The notes under the pieces are model-generated. The model saw only the letters and a list, made by a program, of their open reading frames with translations, was not told the DNA's origin and searched no databases. This document shows, in pieces, positions 16,213 to 26,063 of a DNA stretch of 64,000 bases (the first letter of the stretch is position 1; each line of letters opens with the position of its first letter). The stretch lies in assembly GCF_965184065.1 (NCBI RefSeq), contig NZ_OZ239098.1. One strand, given 5' to 3'. The DNA is from Methylopumilus sp026399645. GTDB taxonomy: Bacteria; Pseudomonadota; Gammaproteobacteria; Burkholderiales; Methylophilaceae. The position numbers were made by a program, and so were the translations under genes.

Positions 16213-17445
16213 ATGACCCGTCGTGTTGTTGTTACTGGATTAGGTATTGTATCTAGCCTAGGTAATAATAAAAAAGAAGTTCAAGATAGCTTATATCATG
16301 CTCGCTCTGGCATTACATTCCAGCCAGATTACGCTGCCATGGGATTACGCTCACATGTTGCAGGCTCCATCAAAAATCTTAATCTTGAAGAATTAATTGA
16401 TCGAAAATTATTTCGCTTCATGGCAAAAGGTCATGCCTATGCTTGGCTCGCTATGCAAGAAGCGATTACTGATTCAGCTTTGTCCGAAGCTATGGTTTCA
16501 AATATACGTACCGGTTTGATTGTGGGCGCAGGAGGCGCTTCACATGAAAGTGTTTTAGAAGGTATAGATACTATACGAGAAAAAGGTATTCGACGTGTAG
16601 GACCTTATATGGTCACAAAAGCGATGGCGAGTGGCGTTTCAGCATGTCTTGCAACGGGTGCCAAAATTAAAGGTGTGAACTATGCAATTACTTCAGCATG
16701 TTCAACCAGCGCTCATTGTATTGGTGCGGGCGTAGAACAAATTCAGCTAGGTAAACAAGATATTATTTTTGCAGGTGGAGCCGAAGAAGAGCATTGGACA
16801 CTTTCATTCATGTTCGATGGTATGGGAGCTCTTTCAAGTAAATACAATGAGACTCCAGAAAAAGCCTCACGGACTTATGATGTTAATCGAGATGGTTTTG
16901 TGATTTCAGGCGGTGGCGGTATTTTGGTTCTAGAAGAGTATGAGCATGCAAAAGCACGTCATGCAAAAATTTATGCAGAAGTCGTAGGTTACGGCGCGAC
17001 ATCTGATGGGTATGATATGGTGGCACCAAGTGGTGAAGGTGCTGAACGATGCATGGCTCTTGCACTCGAAGGGATCGACCAAGTCGATTATATGAATACA
17101 CATGGCACAAGTACCCCTGTGGGTGATGTCAAAGAACTTGAAGCGATTCGTGCTGTATTTGGGGATGATAAATATGGCCCTATGCCACATATCGCGTCGA
17201 CCAAATCCTTATCTGGTCATGCATTAGGTGCAGCTGGAGTCAATGAAGCGATCTATAGTCTTATCATGATGGAAAATAAATTTATTGCGCCATCAGTCAA
17301 TATTGAAGAATTAGATCCTCTTGCTAAAGGCCTTCCTATTGTGACAAAGCGTATTGATAATATTGAAGTGAAAACAGCTATTTCAAATAGCTTCGGTTTC
17401 GGCGGTACAAACGCTTCCCTTGTATTTTCGACAAAAAACCTTTAA
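16213..17445 (+). CDS. fabB: 3-oxoacyl-ACP synthase I
   Basis: 410 residues of the thiolase-fold KAS family. The catalytic triad is visible as C163 (SACSTSAHC), H297 (NTHGTSTPVGD) and H336 (KSLSGHALGAAG), with K331 nearby. Partnership with fabA and the FabB-type active-site context point to KAS I, which elongates the cis-3-decenoyl-ACP made by FabA. Start chosen at ATG 16213 on the GGGAGG ribosome site. The stop overlaps the convergent 17442-17810 gene by 4 bases. Confidence 0.95.
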   Translation: MTRRVVVTGLGIVSSLGNNKKEVQDSLYHARSGITFQPDYAAMGLRSHVAGSIKNLNLEELIDRKLFRFMAKGHAYAWLAMQEAITDSALSEAMVSNIRTGLIVGAGGASHESVLEGIDTIREKGIRRVGPYMVTKAMASGVSACLATGAKIKGVNYAITSACSTSAHCIGAGVEQIQLGKQDIIFAGGAEEEHWTLSFMFDGMGALSSKYNETPEKASRTYDVNRDGFVISGGGGILVLEEYEHAKARHAKIYAEVVGYGATSDGYDMVAPSGEGAERCMALALEGIDQVDYMNTHGTSTPVGDVKELEAIRAVFGDDKYGPMPHIASTKSLSGHALGAAGVNEAIYSLIMMENKFIAPSVNIEELDPLAKGLPIVTKRIDNIEVKTAISNSFGFGGTNASLVFSTKNL

Positions 17446-17810
17446 AGCATAAGCGCCAGCAATACTTTACGTTCTTCGTTTGCCAAAATATTGTAGGTTC
17501 TGCATGCCGATTGATTGCTCATAGATTCAATAGCTATATTTTTCTTTGAAAAATATTCCATGAGTCTTGGCTCAAGATGTTCTTGTGTATTGCCAGTACC
17601 CAATAAAATAATTTCAATATCTAAAGATTCGATAGCTTCAAAACTATTCTCTTTGATATCTTTGATGGTTTTGACTGACCATTCAGGAAAAAGTCGATCA
17701 GAGGTGATAATTAAACTTGATTCATGGCGCGTTTGATTGACTTCCACCCAGTTTAAATCGTACCCCGTAATGAGATTTTTATTATCAGATTGAATTAAAT
17801 GAAATTTCAT
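17442..17810 (-). CDS. Mth938-like domain protein (DUF498)
   Basis: 122 residues resembling the Mth938/Xcc1710-like fold family (DUF498). The pattern is a central IILLGTGNTQ followed by a C-terminal stretch IAIESMSNQSACRTYNILANE. Family members are small cytoplasmic proteins. The human relative NDUFAF3 assists complex I assembly, but the bacterial role is unknown. It is divergent from alaA (106-base gap) and shares four bases of stop codon with fabB. Confidence 0.8.
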   Translation of the reverse strand: MKFHLIQSDNKNLITGYDLNWVEVNQTRHESSLIITSDRLFPEWSVKTIKDIKENSFEAIESLDIEIILLGTGNTQEHLEPRLMEYFSKKNIAIESMSNQSACRTYNILANEERKVLLALML

Positions 17811-17916
17811 AACATCGTGTTTTTAAAGAAATAAATTAAACCAAAACCCTCTCATTTGTTGGCGGAATGCGCGTTCACAAGGTAAGATATCATATATTCA
17901 AATATAGGTAATTAAA

Positions 17917-19143
17917 TTGGCTCAGCTTAAAAAATCATCGAAATTAAATAACGTCTGTTATGACATTCGCGGACCTGTTCTAGCACACGCTAAAAAAATG
18001 GAAGAAGAAGGTCAGCGCATTATCAAGCTTAATATTGGTAATCCAGCCGCCTTTGGATTTGAAGCGCCTGAAGAGATTGTGCAAGACGTGATTCGGAATA
18101 TGGGGAAAGCATCCGGCTATACAGATAGTAAGGGGCTTTTTGAGCCAAGAAAATCTATCATGCATTACACACAGGAAAAAAATATTCCAAATGTGGATAT
18201 TGATGATGTGATTATTGGTAATGGCGTTTCAGAGCTTATCGTGATGTCGATGCAGGCATTGTTAGATAACGATGATGAAGTATTGATTCCCATGCCAGAT
18301 TACCCGCTATGGACTGCAGCTGTTACATTGGCGGGCGGAAAACCTAGACATTATTTATGTGATGAAGCTTCAAACTGGTACCCAGATCTTAAAGATATCG
18401 AAAGTAAAATCACAAGTAAAACAAAAGCGATTTTAGTAATTAATCCGAACAATCCAACAGGCGCACTTTACCCAAAAGAAATTTTAGAGGGCGTTATTCA
18501 AATTGCAAGGAAACATAAACTTGTTGTTTTTGCAGATGAGATTTACGACAAAGTGATTTACGACAAGAAGAAACATATTTCAATTGGATCTCTTGCCGAT
18601 GATATTCTTTTTGTGACATTGAACGGCTTATCAAAAAACTATCGTGCGTGTGGTTATCGTGCAGGGTGGTTAGTCGTTTCCGGAAACAAGAAAGAATCTG
18701 CGGATTATATTGAAGGTCTTAACATGTTAGCTTCCATGCGTTTATGTGCAAACGTTCCTGGACAGCTTGCAATTCAAACTGCTTTGGGCGGATACCAAAG
18801 TATTGATGATCTTGTCGCCCCCTCAGGACGACTCTTCAAGCAAAGAGAGCTTGCTTACGATATGCTTGTTTCGATACCAGGTGTGACATGTGTTAAGCCA
18901 GAGGCTGCGATGTATCTTTTTCCTAAATTAGATCCAAAAATATATCCAATTAAAGATGACCAAGAATTTATTTTAAAATTATTGATCGATAAAAAAGTCT
19001 TGTTAGTTCAGGGTACAGGATTTAATTGGAAAAATCCTGATCATATACGAATTGTATTCTTACCCAATGAAGAAGACCTTAAAGAGTCAATCAATCGCAT
19101 TGCAGATTACCTTGAAAACTTTAAAAAAAATACTGCGCACTAG
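17917..19143 (+). CDS. alaA: Glutamate-pyruvate aminotransferase AlaA
   Basis: 408 residues of fold-type I PLP aminotransferases, close to E. coli AlaA along its whole length: KSSKLNNVCYDIRGPVL at the start, NIGNPAAFGF (39-48), INPNNPTGA and PLP lysine K240 in NGLSKNYR. It makes alanine from pyruvate and glutamate. The start codon is TTG at 17917; the aligned N terminus (about ten residues before NNVCYDIRGP) fits AlaA and no ATG is available. hom follows after 13 bases. Confidence 0.92.
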   Translation: MAQLKKSSKLNNVCYDIRGPVLAHAKKMEEEGQRIIKLNIGNPAAFGFEAPEEIVQDVIRNMGKASGYTDSKGLFEPRKSIMHYTQEKNIPNVDIDDVIIGNGVSELIVMSMQALLDNDDEVLIPMPDYPLWTAAVTLAGGKPRHYLCDEASNWYPDLKDIESKITSKTKAILVINPNNPTGALYPKEILEGVIQIARKHKLVVFADEIYDKVIYDKKKHISIGSLADDILFVTLNGLSKNYRACGYRAGWLVVSGNKKESADYIEGLNMLASMRLCANVPGQLAIQTALGGYQSIDDLVAPSGRLFKQRELAYDMLVSIPGVTCVKPEAAMYLFPKLDPKIYPIKDDQEFILKLLIDKKVLLVQGTGFNWKNPDHIRIVFLPNEEDLKESINRIADYLENFKKNTAH

Positions 19144-19156
19144 AAAGCTATAGCCG

Positions 19157-20452
19157 ATGAAAAGAATGAATATAGGTTTATTAGGAATTGGTACAGTAGG
19201 TGGCGGTGTATTTGAGCTTTTAAAATCAAACATTACGGAAATACAGCGTAAGACAGCAACTGATATGAAAATTATTGCTGTGGCAGACAAGGATATTGCG
19301 CGCGCAAAAGAAATCGTAGGAAGCTCTATCGAAGTGACCAGCGACCCATTTAAGTTAGTGGCGGATAAAGAGATTGACGTCATTGTTGAACTTATTGGCG
19401 GAACAACCATTGCAAAAGATTTAATTATTAAAGCCATTGAAAATAAAAAACATGTCGTAACAGCAAATAAAGCATTGCTCGCAAATTTTGGCAATGAGCT
19501 ATTCGAATTAGCCAAAAAGAATAATGTCACCTTAGCATTTGAAGCTTCAGTGGCGGGGGGCATACCTATTTTAAAATCAATTAGAGAAGGTTTGGCTGGA
19601 AATAAAATCGAGTGGGTCGCGGGTATTATTAATGGCACTACTAATTTTATTTTGACCGAGATGCGTGAAAAGGGTATTACATTTGCAGAGGCTTTATCTG
19701 AAGCACAGTCTTTAGGTTTCGCTGAATCAGATCCTACCTTTGATATTGAAGGTATTGATGCTGCTCATAAATTAACAATTCTTGCTGGATTGTCTTTTGG
19801 TATTCCCATGAGCTTTAAAGATGTTTATGTAGAAGGTATAACGACGCTTGAGCAAAAAGATATTCAATACGCTGACGAATTGGGTTATCGCATTAAATTA
19901 TTAGGCATCGCTAAGAAAAGAGATAAAGGTATTGAATTAAGAGTGCACCCAACTTTAATTCCAGAAAAACGTTTAATTGCTAATGTAAATGGCGTAATGA
20001 ATGCCGTTGTTGTTAAAGGTAATATGATAGGGCCAACACTTTATTATGGGGCTGGTGCTGGAGCTCTTCCAACAGCAAGCTCAGTGGTTGCTGACCTTAT
20101 TGATATTTCTAGATCATCTCATGTGCCACCTCATGGCTTTGAAGATAATAAGATTGATAAGATTCCCATCTATAAAATTGATGATGCGATCAGCGGTTAC
20201 TACTTAAGAATTAGAGTTTCAGATAAGCCAGGTGTTTTAGCTGAAATTACAAAATTATTTGGTGATAAGAAAATTTCAATTGATGCAATGCTTCAAAAAG
20301 AACCGAAAGAATATGAATCTGAAGCTGACATTGTTATATTAAGTCATTTAGCTGTTGAGAAAGATATCAATGTTGTGATTCATTCTATTGAATCCTTGTC
20401 AGCTACTATTGGGAATGTTATTAAAATTAGATTAGAAGAGCTTAGTAAATAA
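19157..20452 (+). CDS. hom: Homoserine dehydrogenase
   Basis: 431 residues: N-terminal Rossmann domain (GIGTVGGGV, 10-18), catalytic region with AGIINGTTNFIL and the ESDPTFDIEGIDAAHK block, and a C-terminal ACT domain (about 349-426, DKPGVLAEI). It reduces aspartate semialdehyde to homoserine, the branch to threonine and methionine. The ACT domain suggests threonine feedback inhibition. It lies 7 bases before thrC, forming an alaA-hom-thrC group common in betaproteobacteria. Confidence 0.97.
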   Translation: MKRMNIGLLGIGTVGGGVFELLKSNITEIQRKTATDMKIIAVADKDIARAKEIVGSSIEVTSDPFKLVADKEIDVIVELIGGTTIAKDLIIKAIENKKHVVTANKALLANFGNELFELAKKNNVTLAFEASVAGGIPILKSIREGLAGNKIEWVAGIINGTTNFILTEMREKGITFAEALSEAQSLGFAESDPTFDIEGIDAAHKLTILAGLSFGIPMSFKDVYVEGITTLEQKDIQYADELGYRIKLLGIAKKRDKGIELRVHPTLIPEKRLIANVNGVMNAVVVKGNMIGPTLYYGAGAGALPTASSVVADLIDISRSSHVPPHGFEDNKIDKIPIYKIDDAISGYYLRIRVSDKPGVLAEITKLFGDKKISIDAMLQKEPKEYESEADIVILSHLAVEKDINVVIHSIESLSATIGNVIKIRLEELSK

Positions 20453-20459
20453 AGGTTTT

Positions 20460-21884
20460 ATGAAATATATTTCAACGCGTGGACAATCGAAACCACTTTC
20501 TTTTTCAGAGATTTTGTTAGGAGGTCTTGCCCCTGATGGCGGCTTGTACCTTCCCGAGACTTACCCAAAATTTTCAGCCCAAGATTTAAACAGCATGCAA
20601 AGCATGAGCTATCCTGAGCTTGCTTTTCACATTATTTCTAGATTTATAGATGACATTCCGAAGGATGATTTAAAGGCGATTATCAATAAAACATATACAA
20701 AAGAAGTATATGCATTTTCAAGGCAACAGCAAAAAGCGGAAGACATTACGCCTATTTTAAAAGTTAAGGACAACTTATATATTCTTTCGCTCTCAAACGG
20801 ACCCACACTGGCATTTAAAGATATTGCAATGCAGTTACTCGGTAATCTTTTTGAGTATGTGCTCAGAAAAGAAAATGCTGAAATTAATATTCTCGGGGCA
20901 ACATCAGGAGATACAGGTTCAGCTGCAGAGTATGCTATGCGAGGCAAAAAAGGTATCAACGTCTTTATGTTGTCACCCTACCAAAAAATGAGCCGTTTTC
21001 AAGCAGCCCAAATGTTTAGTATTCAAGACCATAATATTTTTAATTTAAGTATCAAGGGTGTTTTTGATGATTGCCAAGATATTGTAAAAGCCGTCTCTAA
21101 TGACTTAAATTTTAAAAGAGATTTTAAAATTGGCGCGGTGAATTCAATTAATTGGGGAAGAATTTTAGCGCAGATCGTTTATTACTTTAAAGGTTATCTC
21201 GCTGTTGCAAAGAATAATGAAGAAGTCAGTTTTACAGTGCCTACAGGTAATTTTGGTAACATCTGTGCAGGCCATATTGCCCGCATGATGGGGCTTCCTA
21301 TTAAGAGACTTGTGGTAGCTACAAACGAAAATAATGTTTTAGATGAATTCTTTAAGACAGGTATGTATAAGCCGCGAGACTCACAGAATACCTTTCATAC
21401 ATCAAGCCCCTCAATGGACATATCCAAAGCATCGAATTTTGAACGTTTTATTTTTGATTTAATTGGACGAGATAGTAAAAAGTTAAATGCATTATGGAAG
21501 TCAATCGATCAAGGTGGTAATTTTGATTTAAATCAAGAAGGCGTCTTTGAAAAAATCCAAGCTTTTGGTTTTACATCATCTTCAAGTACACATAAAGAAC
21601 GTATTCACTATATTAAAGAAATCTTTAATCAATATAAAATTATTATCGATACACATACGGCAGATGGATTTAAAGCGGCCTATGAGCATACAGACGAGAA
21701 TGTCCCAATGATTGTTCTTGAGACAGCTTTGCCCACTAAATTTGAAGATTCTGTTGTAGAAGCGATAGGTCAAAAACCTGAAAGACCAGAATCATTAAAG
21801 CATTTAGAGGATCTTCCGCAAAAGTTTGAGATTTTTGATAATCAAGTGGATCAGGTTAAAACATTCATTAGGCAAAACGTTTAA
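20460..21884 (+). CDS. thrC: Threonine synthase
   Basis: 474 residues of the fold-type II PLP family. The PLP lysine is K120 in SNGPTLAFKD. The phosphate-binding block GATSGDTGSAA and the N-terminal STRG...GGLAPDGGLYLPE pattern are typical of ThrC. It converts O-phosphohomoserine to threonine, following hom. thyA begins 4 bases after its stop. Confidence 0.97.
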   Translation: MKYISTRGQSKPLSFSEILLGGLAPDGGLYLPETYPKFSAQDLNSMQSMSYPELAFHIISRFIDDIPKDDLKAIINKTYTKEVYAFSRQQQKAEDITPILKVKDNLYILSLSNGPTLAFKDIAMQLLGNLFEYVLRKENAEINILGATSGDTGSAAEYAMRGKKGINVFMLSPYQKMSRFQAAQMFSIQDHNIFNLSIKGVFDDCQDIVKAVSNDLNFKRDFKIGAVNSINWGRILAQIVYYFKGYLAVAKNNEEVSFTVPTGNFGNICAGHIARMMGLPIKRLVVATNENNVLDEFFKTGMYKPRDSQNTFHTSSPSMDISKASNFERFIFDLIGRDSKKLNALWKSIDQGGNFDLNQEGVFEKIQAFGFTSSSSTHKERIHYIKEIFNQYKIIIDTHTADGFKAAYEHTDENVPMIVLETALPTKFEDSVVEAIGQKPERPESLKHLEDLPQKFEIFDNQVDQVKTFIRQNV

Positions 21885-21888
21885 GACC

Positions 21889-22683
21889 ATGAAGCAATAT
21901 TTAGATTTACTTAATCACGTTAAAAATCATGGTGACGTCAAACATGACCGAACAGGCACAGGGACTATGTCTGTCTTTGGCTATCAAATGCGTTATGACT
22001 TATCAAAAGGCTTTCCTCTACTCACTACTAAAAAAGTCCACTTAAAGTCAATTATTCATGAGCTCTTATGGTTTTTAAGTGGTAGCACAAATATTAAGTA
22101 CTTAAAAGATCATGGTGTGAGCATATGGGATGAATGGGCTGATGAAAACGGTAATTTAGGCCCTGTCTATGGCTTCCAATGGAGAAGCTGGCCCTCAACT
22201 GATGGAAAGCATATTGATCAAATTACAGATCTCATTGAATCGATTAAAAAGAATCCTGACTCAAGGAGACTCATTGTGTCTGCTTGGAACGTTTCGGAAA
22301 TTTCTAAAATGAAATTACCCCCTTGCCATGCATTTTTTCAGTTTTATGTTTCGAATGGCAAGTTATCTTGTCAGCTTTATCAGAGAAGCGCAGATATATT
22401 TCTGGGTGTCCCTTTTAATATAGCTTCTTACGCGCTCCTTACGATGATGGTAGCGCAAGTATGCTCATTAGAGCTTGGTGATTTTGTGCACACATTAGGT
22501 GATGCTCATATTTACTCTAATCATATGGAGCAAGTGAATGAACAATTATCAAGAACACCTAAAACTTTACCTCGCATGAAAATTAATCCTGAAGTTAACA
22601 GTATTTTTGATTTTAAATTCGAAGATTTTGTTTTAGAAGATTATGAACCTGATCCCGCGATTAAAGCGCCTGTCGCAGTCTAG
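21889..22683 (+). CDS. thyA: Thymidylate synthase
   Basis: 264 residues, the same length as E. coli ThyA, with the catalytic cysteine C146 in LPPCHAFFQF. The RTGTGT, YGFQWRSWP and DAHIYSNH blocks are also visible. It methylates dUMP using methylene-tetrahydrofolate, leaving dihydrofolate for the next gene, folA. The frame is open further upstream to 21826 inside thrC, but ATG 21889 gives the family N terminus (MKQYLDLL). Confidence 0.97.
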   Translation: MKQYLDLLNHVKNHGDVKHDRTGTGTMSVFGYQMRYDLSKGFPLLTTKKVHLKSIIHELLWFLSGSTNIKYLKDHGVSIWDEWADENGNLGPVYGFQWRSWPSTDGKHIDQITDLIESIKKNPDSRRLIVSAWNVSEISKMKLPPCHAFFQFYVSNGKLSCQLYQRSADIFLGVPFNIASYALLTMMVAQVCSLELGDFVHTLGDAHIYSNHMEQVNEQLSRTPKTLPRMKINPEVNSIFDFKFEDFVLEDYEPDPAIKAPVAV

Positions 22684-23171
22684 TGTCTAAGTTATCTATT
22701 ATTGTTGCAATGAGTTCTAACCATGTCATTGGTGTCAATAACACCTTGCCATGGCATTTAACTGAAGATCTAAAGTATTTTAAATCTTTAACAACAGGCC
22801 ATACCATTATCATGGGTCGAAAGACATATGAGTCTATTGGCCGTCCTCTTCCTCACAGACGAAATATCGTAATTAGTCGAGATACTGAAACGACTTATGA
22901 GGGTGTTGAGGTTGTGCACAGCATCGAGGATGCTTTTTCTATTTCAAAGAATGATAACGAAGTATTTGTTATTGGTGGTTCTAATATATACAAACAAGCG
23001 CTAGACTTAGTCGATCATCTGTATGTTACTGAGATTAAGAAAAGCTTTACAGGAGATACTTTTTTCCCTGCGATTGATAAAGAAAAATGGACTGAATTTT
23101 CAAGAGTAGATCATGTGACAGCAGATGGCCTTGAGTTTTCTTTTGTAAGTTACCAAAAAAATACTAAATAG
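22683..23171 (+). CDS. folA: Dihydrofolate reductase
   Basis: 162 residues with the DHFR signature: LPWHLTEDLKYFK (active-site acid D29), GRKTYESIGRPLP, IVISR and VIGGSNIY. It regenerates tetrahydrofolate from the dihydrofolate produced by ThyA. The start is GTG at 22683, overlapping the last base of the thyA TAG stop, which implies translational coupling. The 3' end overlaps the convergent decarboxylase by 8 bases. Confidence 0.96.
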   Translation: MSKLSIIVAMSSNHVIGVNNTLPWHLTEDLKYFKSLTTGHTIIMGRKTYESIGRPLPHRRNIVISRDTETTYEGVEVVHSIEDAFSISKNDNEVFVIGGSNIYKQALDLVDHLYVTEIKKSFTGDTFFPAIDKEKWTEFSRVDHVTADGLEFSFVSYQKNTK

Positions 23172-25404
23172 AAACACAGTCTACAAAGTAGTGCGCTTTG
23201 CCATCAATCTTTTGTTTCACTAATCCATGATTGTCTGTTTCGAATCCAGGAAATTTTTCATTAAAATCTCTCGCAAACTTTAAATAATTTACAATAATAT
23301 TATTAAAACGCTCGCCAGGAATTAAAAGTGGTATGCCAGGCGGATAAGGAGTGAGTAGCACTGCTGTAATTCTGTCCTCTAGATCATCAATCGCAACACG
23401 TTCAATTTCTTTATGGGCCATTTTTGCAAAAGCATCTGCAGGCTTCATTGCGGGCACCATATCCGAGAGATACATTTCTGTTGTAAGTCTTGCAATATTA
23501 TGTTTTTTGTAAATTTCATGAATTTGTGTACATAAATCTCTAAGACCGATGCGCTCATAACTTGGTTGTTTCTGAATAAACTCAGGCAACACTTTCCATA
23601 AAGGTTGATTCTTGTCGTAATCGTCTTTGAATTGCTGAAGAGCAGCAACAAGTGTATTCCAGCGACCCTTAGTGATACCAATCGTAAACATAATAAAAAA
23701 TGAGTAGAGCCCAGTTTTTTCAACAATAACTCCATGCTCTGCCAAATACTTTGTAACAATAGATGCGGGTATCCCAAACTCTAAAGAAAACTCTCCATCA
23801 ACATTAAGTCCTGGAGTAATAATAGTTGCTTTAATAGGATCAAGCATATTGAAGCCATCAGCGAGATCACCAAAACCATGCCAATGATCATTAGCATTTA
23901 ACATCCAAGCATCTCTATCTTCGAGACCTTCATCTGATAAATCGTTAGGGCCCCAAACTTTAAACCACCAGTCAGATCCCCATTCAATATCTACTTTTCG
24001 CATAGCGCGTCTAAAGTCTAGCGCTTCCATTAGTGACTCTTCAACAAGAGCCTTGCCCCCAGGTTCTTCCATCATTGCCGCTGCAACATCGCAACTTGCA
24101 ATAATTGAATATTGTGGACTGGTAGAGCTGTGCATAAGAAATGATTCATTAAAGACTTCACGATCGAGTTTATTTTTTTCTGCATCTTGGACGAGAATTT
24201 GAGATGCCTGACTTAACCCTGCTAAAAGTTTGTGTGTCGATTGTGTTGAGAAGATTAAGCTATCTTTGCAGCGCGGACGATCAGCACCAATTGCATGATA
24301 ATCACCATAAAAATCGTGAAATGTTGCATGAGGCAACCAAGCTTCATCGAAATGAAGTGTGTCAATTTTTCCATCTAACATTTCTTTAATCTCTTCAACG
24401 TTATAAAGAATGCCATCATAAGTTGATTGTGTAATGGTTAATACACGGGGCTTATCTTTTTTGTTAGTGATGAATGGATTTTTTTGAATTTTATCTTGAA
24501 TATTTTTCCATTCAAATTCTTTTCTAGGAATAGGGCCAATAATACCGAAGTGATTTCGAGTTGGCATTAAGAAGATTGGAATTGCGCCTGTCATAATAAT
24601 AGAATGCAGAACTGATTTATGACAATTACGATCAACGATTACAATATCACCAGGAGCAACTGTTGAATGCCAAACCATCTTGTTCGATGTCGATGTACCG
24701 TTTGTAACAAAGTATAGATGATCAGAATTGTAGATTCGCGCTGCATTTCGCTCTGAAGCACCTACAGGGCCTGTATGGTCGAGTAACTGTCCTAACTCGT
24801 CAACTGCATTGCAGACGTCAGCTCGCAGCATATTTTCACCGAAGAATTGGTGAAACATTTGACCGACAGGGGATTTTAGAAAAGCTACACCACCTGAGTG
24901 GCCAGGGCAATGCCAAGAATAAGATCCGTCACCTGCATAATGAGTGAGTGCTTTAAAAAATGGTGGGGCTAGGCTATCTAGATATGTTCTTGCTTCTCGG
25001 ACAATATAGCGCGCAACGAATTCTGGTGTATCCTCGTGCATATGAATAAAGCCATTTAACTCTCTTAAAATTTCATTTGGGATGTGACGGCTTGTTCTCG
25101 TTTCACCGTGTAGAAATATTGGAATTTCTTCGTTGCGATATCTTATTTCATCTACGAAATTTTTTAATTGCTGAAGCGCGATTTGATTTTCTTCGACAAA
25201 TTCTTCATCGTCAATCGATAGAATAAACGCAGAAGCTCGACTTTGTTGTTGAGCAAATGATGTTAAGTCACCGTAACTTGTAACACCTAGTACCTCAAAA
25301 TTTTCTTTCTCGATCGCTTTTGCTAAAACTCTTATACCAAGACCAGATGAATTTTCGGATTTAAAGTCTTCATCAATGATGACTACGGGAAAGTTAAATT
25401 TCAT
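23164..25404 (-). CDS. Arginine/lysine/ornithine decarboxylase (fold-type I PLP)
   Basis: 746 residues with the three-part layout of bacterial basic amino acid decarboxylases: an N-terminal response-regulator-like wing domain (about 1-130), a PLP core with HCPGH (165-169), NGTSTSNK (235-242), HFDEAW (351-356) and PLP lysine K392 (STHKLLAG), and a C-terminal domain. It would form agmatine, cadaverine or putrescine for polyamine synthesis or acid resistance. The substrate cannot be decided from sequence alone. It follows dcd by 9 bases. Confidence 0.88.
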   Translation of the reverse strand: MKFNFPVVIIDEDFKSENSSGLGIRVLAKAIEKENFEVLGVTSYGDLTSFAQQQSRASAFILSIDDEEFVEENQIALQQLKNFVDEIRYRNEEIPIFLHGETRTSRHIPNEILRELNGFIHMHEDTPEFVARYIVREARTYLDSLAPPFFKALTHYAGDGSYSWHCPGHSGGVAFLKSPVGQMFHQFFGENMLRADVCNAVDELGQLLDHTGPVGASERNAARIYNSDHLYFVTNGTSTSNKMVWHSTVAPGDIVIVDRNCHKSVLHSIIMTGAIPIFLMPTRNHFGIIGPIPRKEFEWKNIQDKIQKNPFITNKKDKPRVLTITQSTYDGILYNVEEIKEMLDGKIDTLHFDEAWLPHATFHDFYGDYHAIGADRPRCKDSLIFSTQSTHKLLAGLSQASQILVQDAEKNKLDREVFNESFLMHSSTSPQYSIIASCDVAAAMMEEPGGKALVEESLMEALDFRRAMRKVDIEWGSDWWFKVWGPNDLSDEGLEDRDAWMLNANDHWHGFGDLADGFNMLDPIKATIITPGLNVDGEFSLEFGIPASIVTKYLAEHGVIVEKTGLYSFFIMFTIGITKGRWNTLVAALQQFKDDYDKNQPLWKVLPEFIQKQPSYERIGLRDLCTQIHEIYKKHNIARLTTEMYLSDMVPAMKPADAFAKMAHKEIERVAIDDLEDRITAVLLTPYPPGIPLLIPGERFNNIIVNYLKFARDFNEKFPGFETDNHGLVKQKIDGKAHYFVDCVSI

Positions 25405-25413
25405 GTTAACCCT

Positions 25414-25980
25414 TTATATTTTAGGTAATGTTACTCCTACTTGGCCTTGGTATTTTCCACCACGATCTTTGTAGGATGTTTCACATACTTCATCGGACTC
25501 AAAGAATAACACCTGAGCGCAACCTTCGCCTGCATAAATTTTTGCTGGAAGGGGAGTTGTATTACTAAATTCTAACGTTACATAACCTTCCCATTCTGGC
25601 TCGAAGGGGGTGACGTTCACAATGATCCCGCATCGGGCATATGTTGATTTACCTAAACATATAGTGAGCACACTTCTTGGAATTCTGAAATACTCAACAG
25701 TTCTTGCAAGTGCGAAAGAGTTAGGCGGAATAATGCAATAATCACCGTTAAATTCAACAAATGAATTAGGATCGAAATTTTTTGGGTCTACTATAGTGCT
25801 ATTAATGTTGGTAAATACTTTAAATTCATTAGCGCAACGAATGTCATATCCATAACTGGATGCGCCATAAGACACAATTTTGTGATTATCTTTCTCGCGA
25901 ATTAGCTTAGGCTCAAATGGCTCAATCATGCCATTTTCTTCAGCCATCTTTCTTATCCATTTATCTGATTTTATCGTCAT
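25414..25980 (-). CDS. dcd: dCTP deaminase
   Basis: 188 residues of the dCTP deaminase/dUTPase fold family, close in length to E. coli Dcd (193). Conserved blocks are SYGASSYGYDIR, FALARTVEYFRIPRSV, GKSTYARCGIIVNVTP and EPEWEGYVTLEFSN, which contains the catalytic glutamate. It deaminates dCTP to dUTP, supplying the dUMP used by ThyA. The upstream gap holds the hairpin that also ends zwf. Confidence 0.96.
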   Translation of the reverse strand: MTIKSDKWIRKMAEENGMIEPFEPKLIREKDNHKIVSYGASSYGYDIRCANEFKVFTNINSTIVDPKNFDPNSFVEFNGDYCIIPPNSFALARTVEYFRIPRSVLTICLGKSTYARCGIIVNVTPFEPEWEGYVTLEFSNTTPLPAKIYAGEGCAQVLFFESDEVCETSYKDRGGKYQGQVGVTLPKI

Positions 25981-26003
25981 AATTTTCTTGTCTTAAAAAA
26001 GAA

Positions 26004-26039
26004 AAATCCCGTTTGCACAATCTTGACGCTACGGGATTT
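26004..26039 (-). terminator. Hairpin after zwf (rho-independent-like), in the dcd leader
   Basis: A perfect 9-bp inverted repeat (AAATCCCGT/ACGGGATTT) with an 18-base loop. On the minus strand it is followed by a T-rich run (TTTTTCTTTTTT). It fits a terminator for zwf-gnd transcripts, 24 bases after the zwf stop. It ends just before the dcd start, so it could also act as an attenuator in the dcd leader. Confidence 0.65.
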
Positions 26040-26063
26040 CCAATGATTTAAATTTTCATTACT

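Noticed and set aside
20627..20959. 110-residue minus-strand frame inside thrC
   Set aside because: Lies entirely inside a well-identified gene and shows no domain or start signal of its own.
23164..25404. Assigning the decarboxylase to lysine, arginine or ornithine specifically
   Set aside because: The fold-type I layout and PLP lysine are clear, but residues fixing substrate choice could not be judged by eye and the neighbours (dcd, folA) do not decide it.
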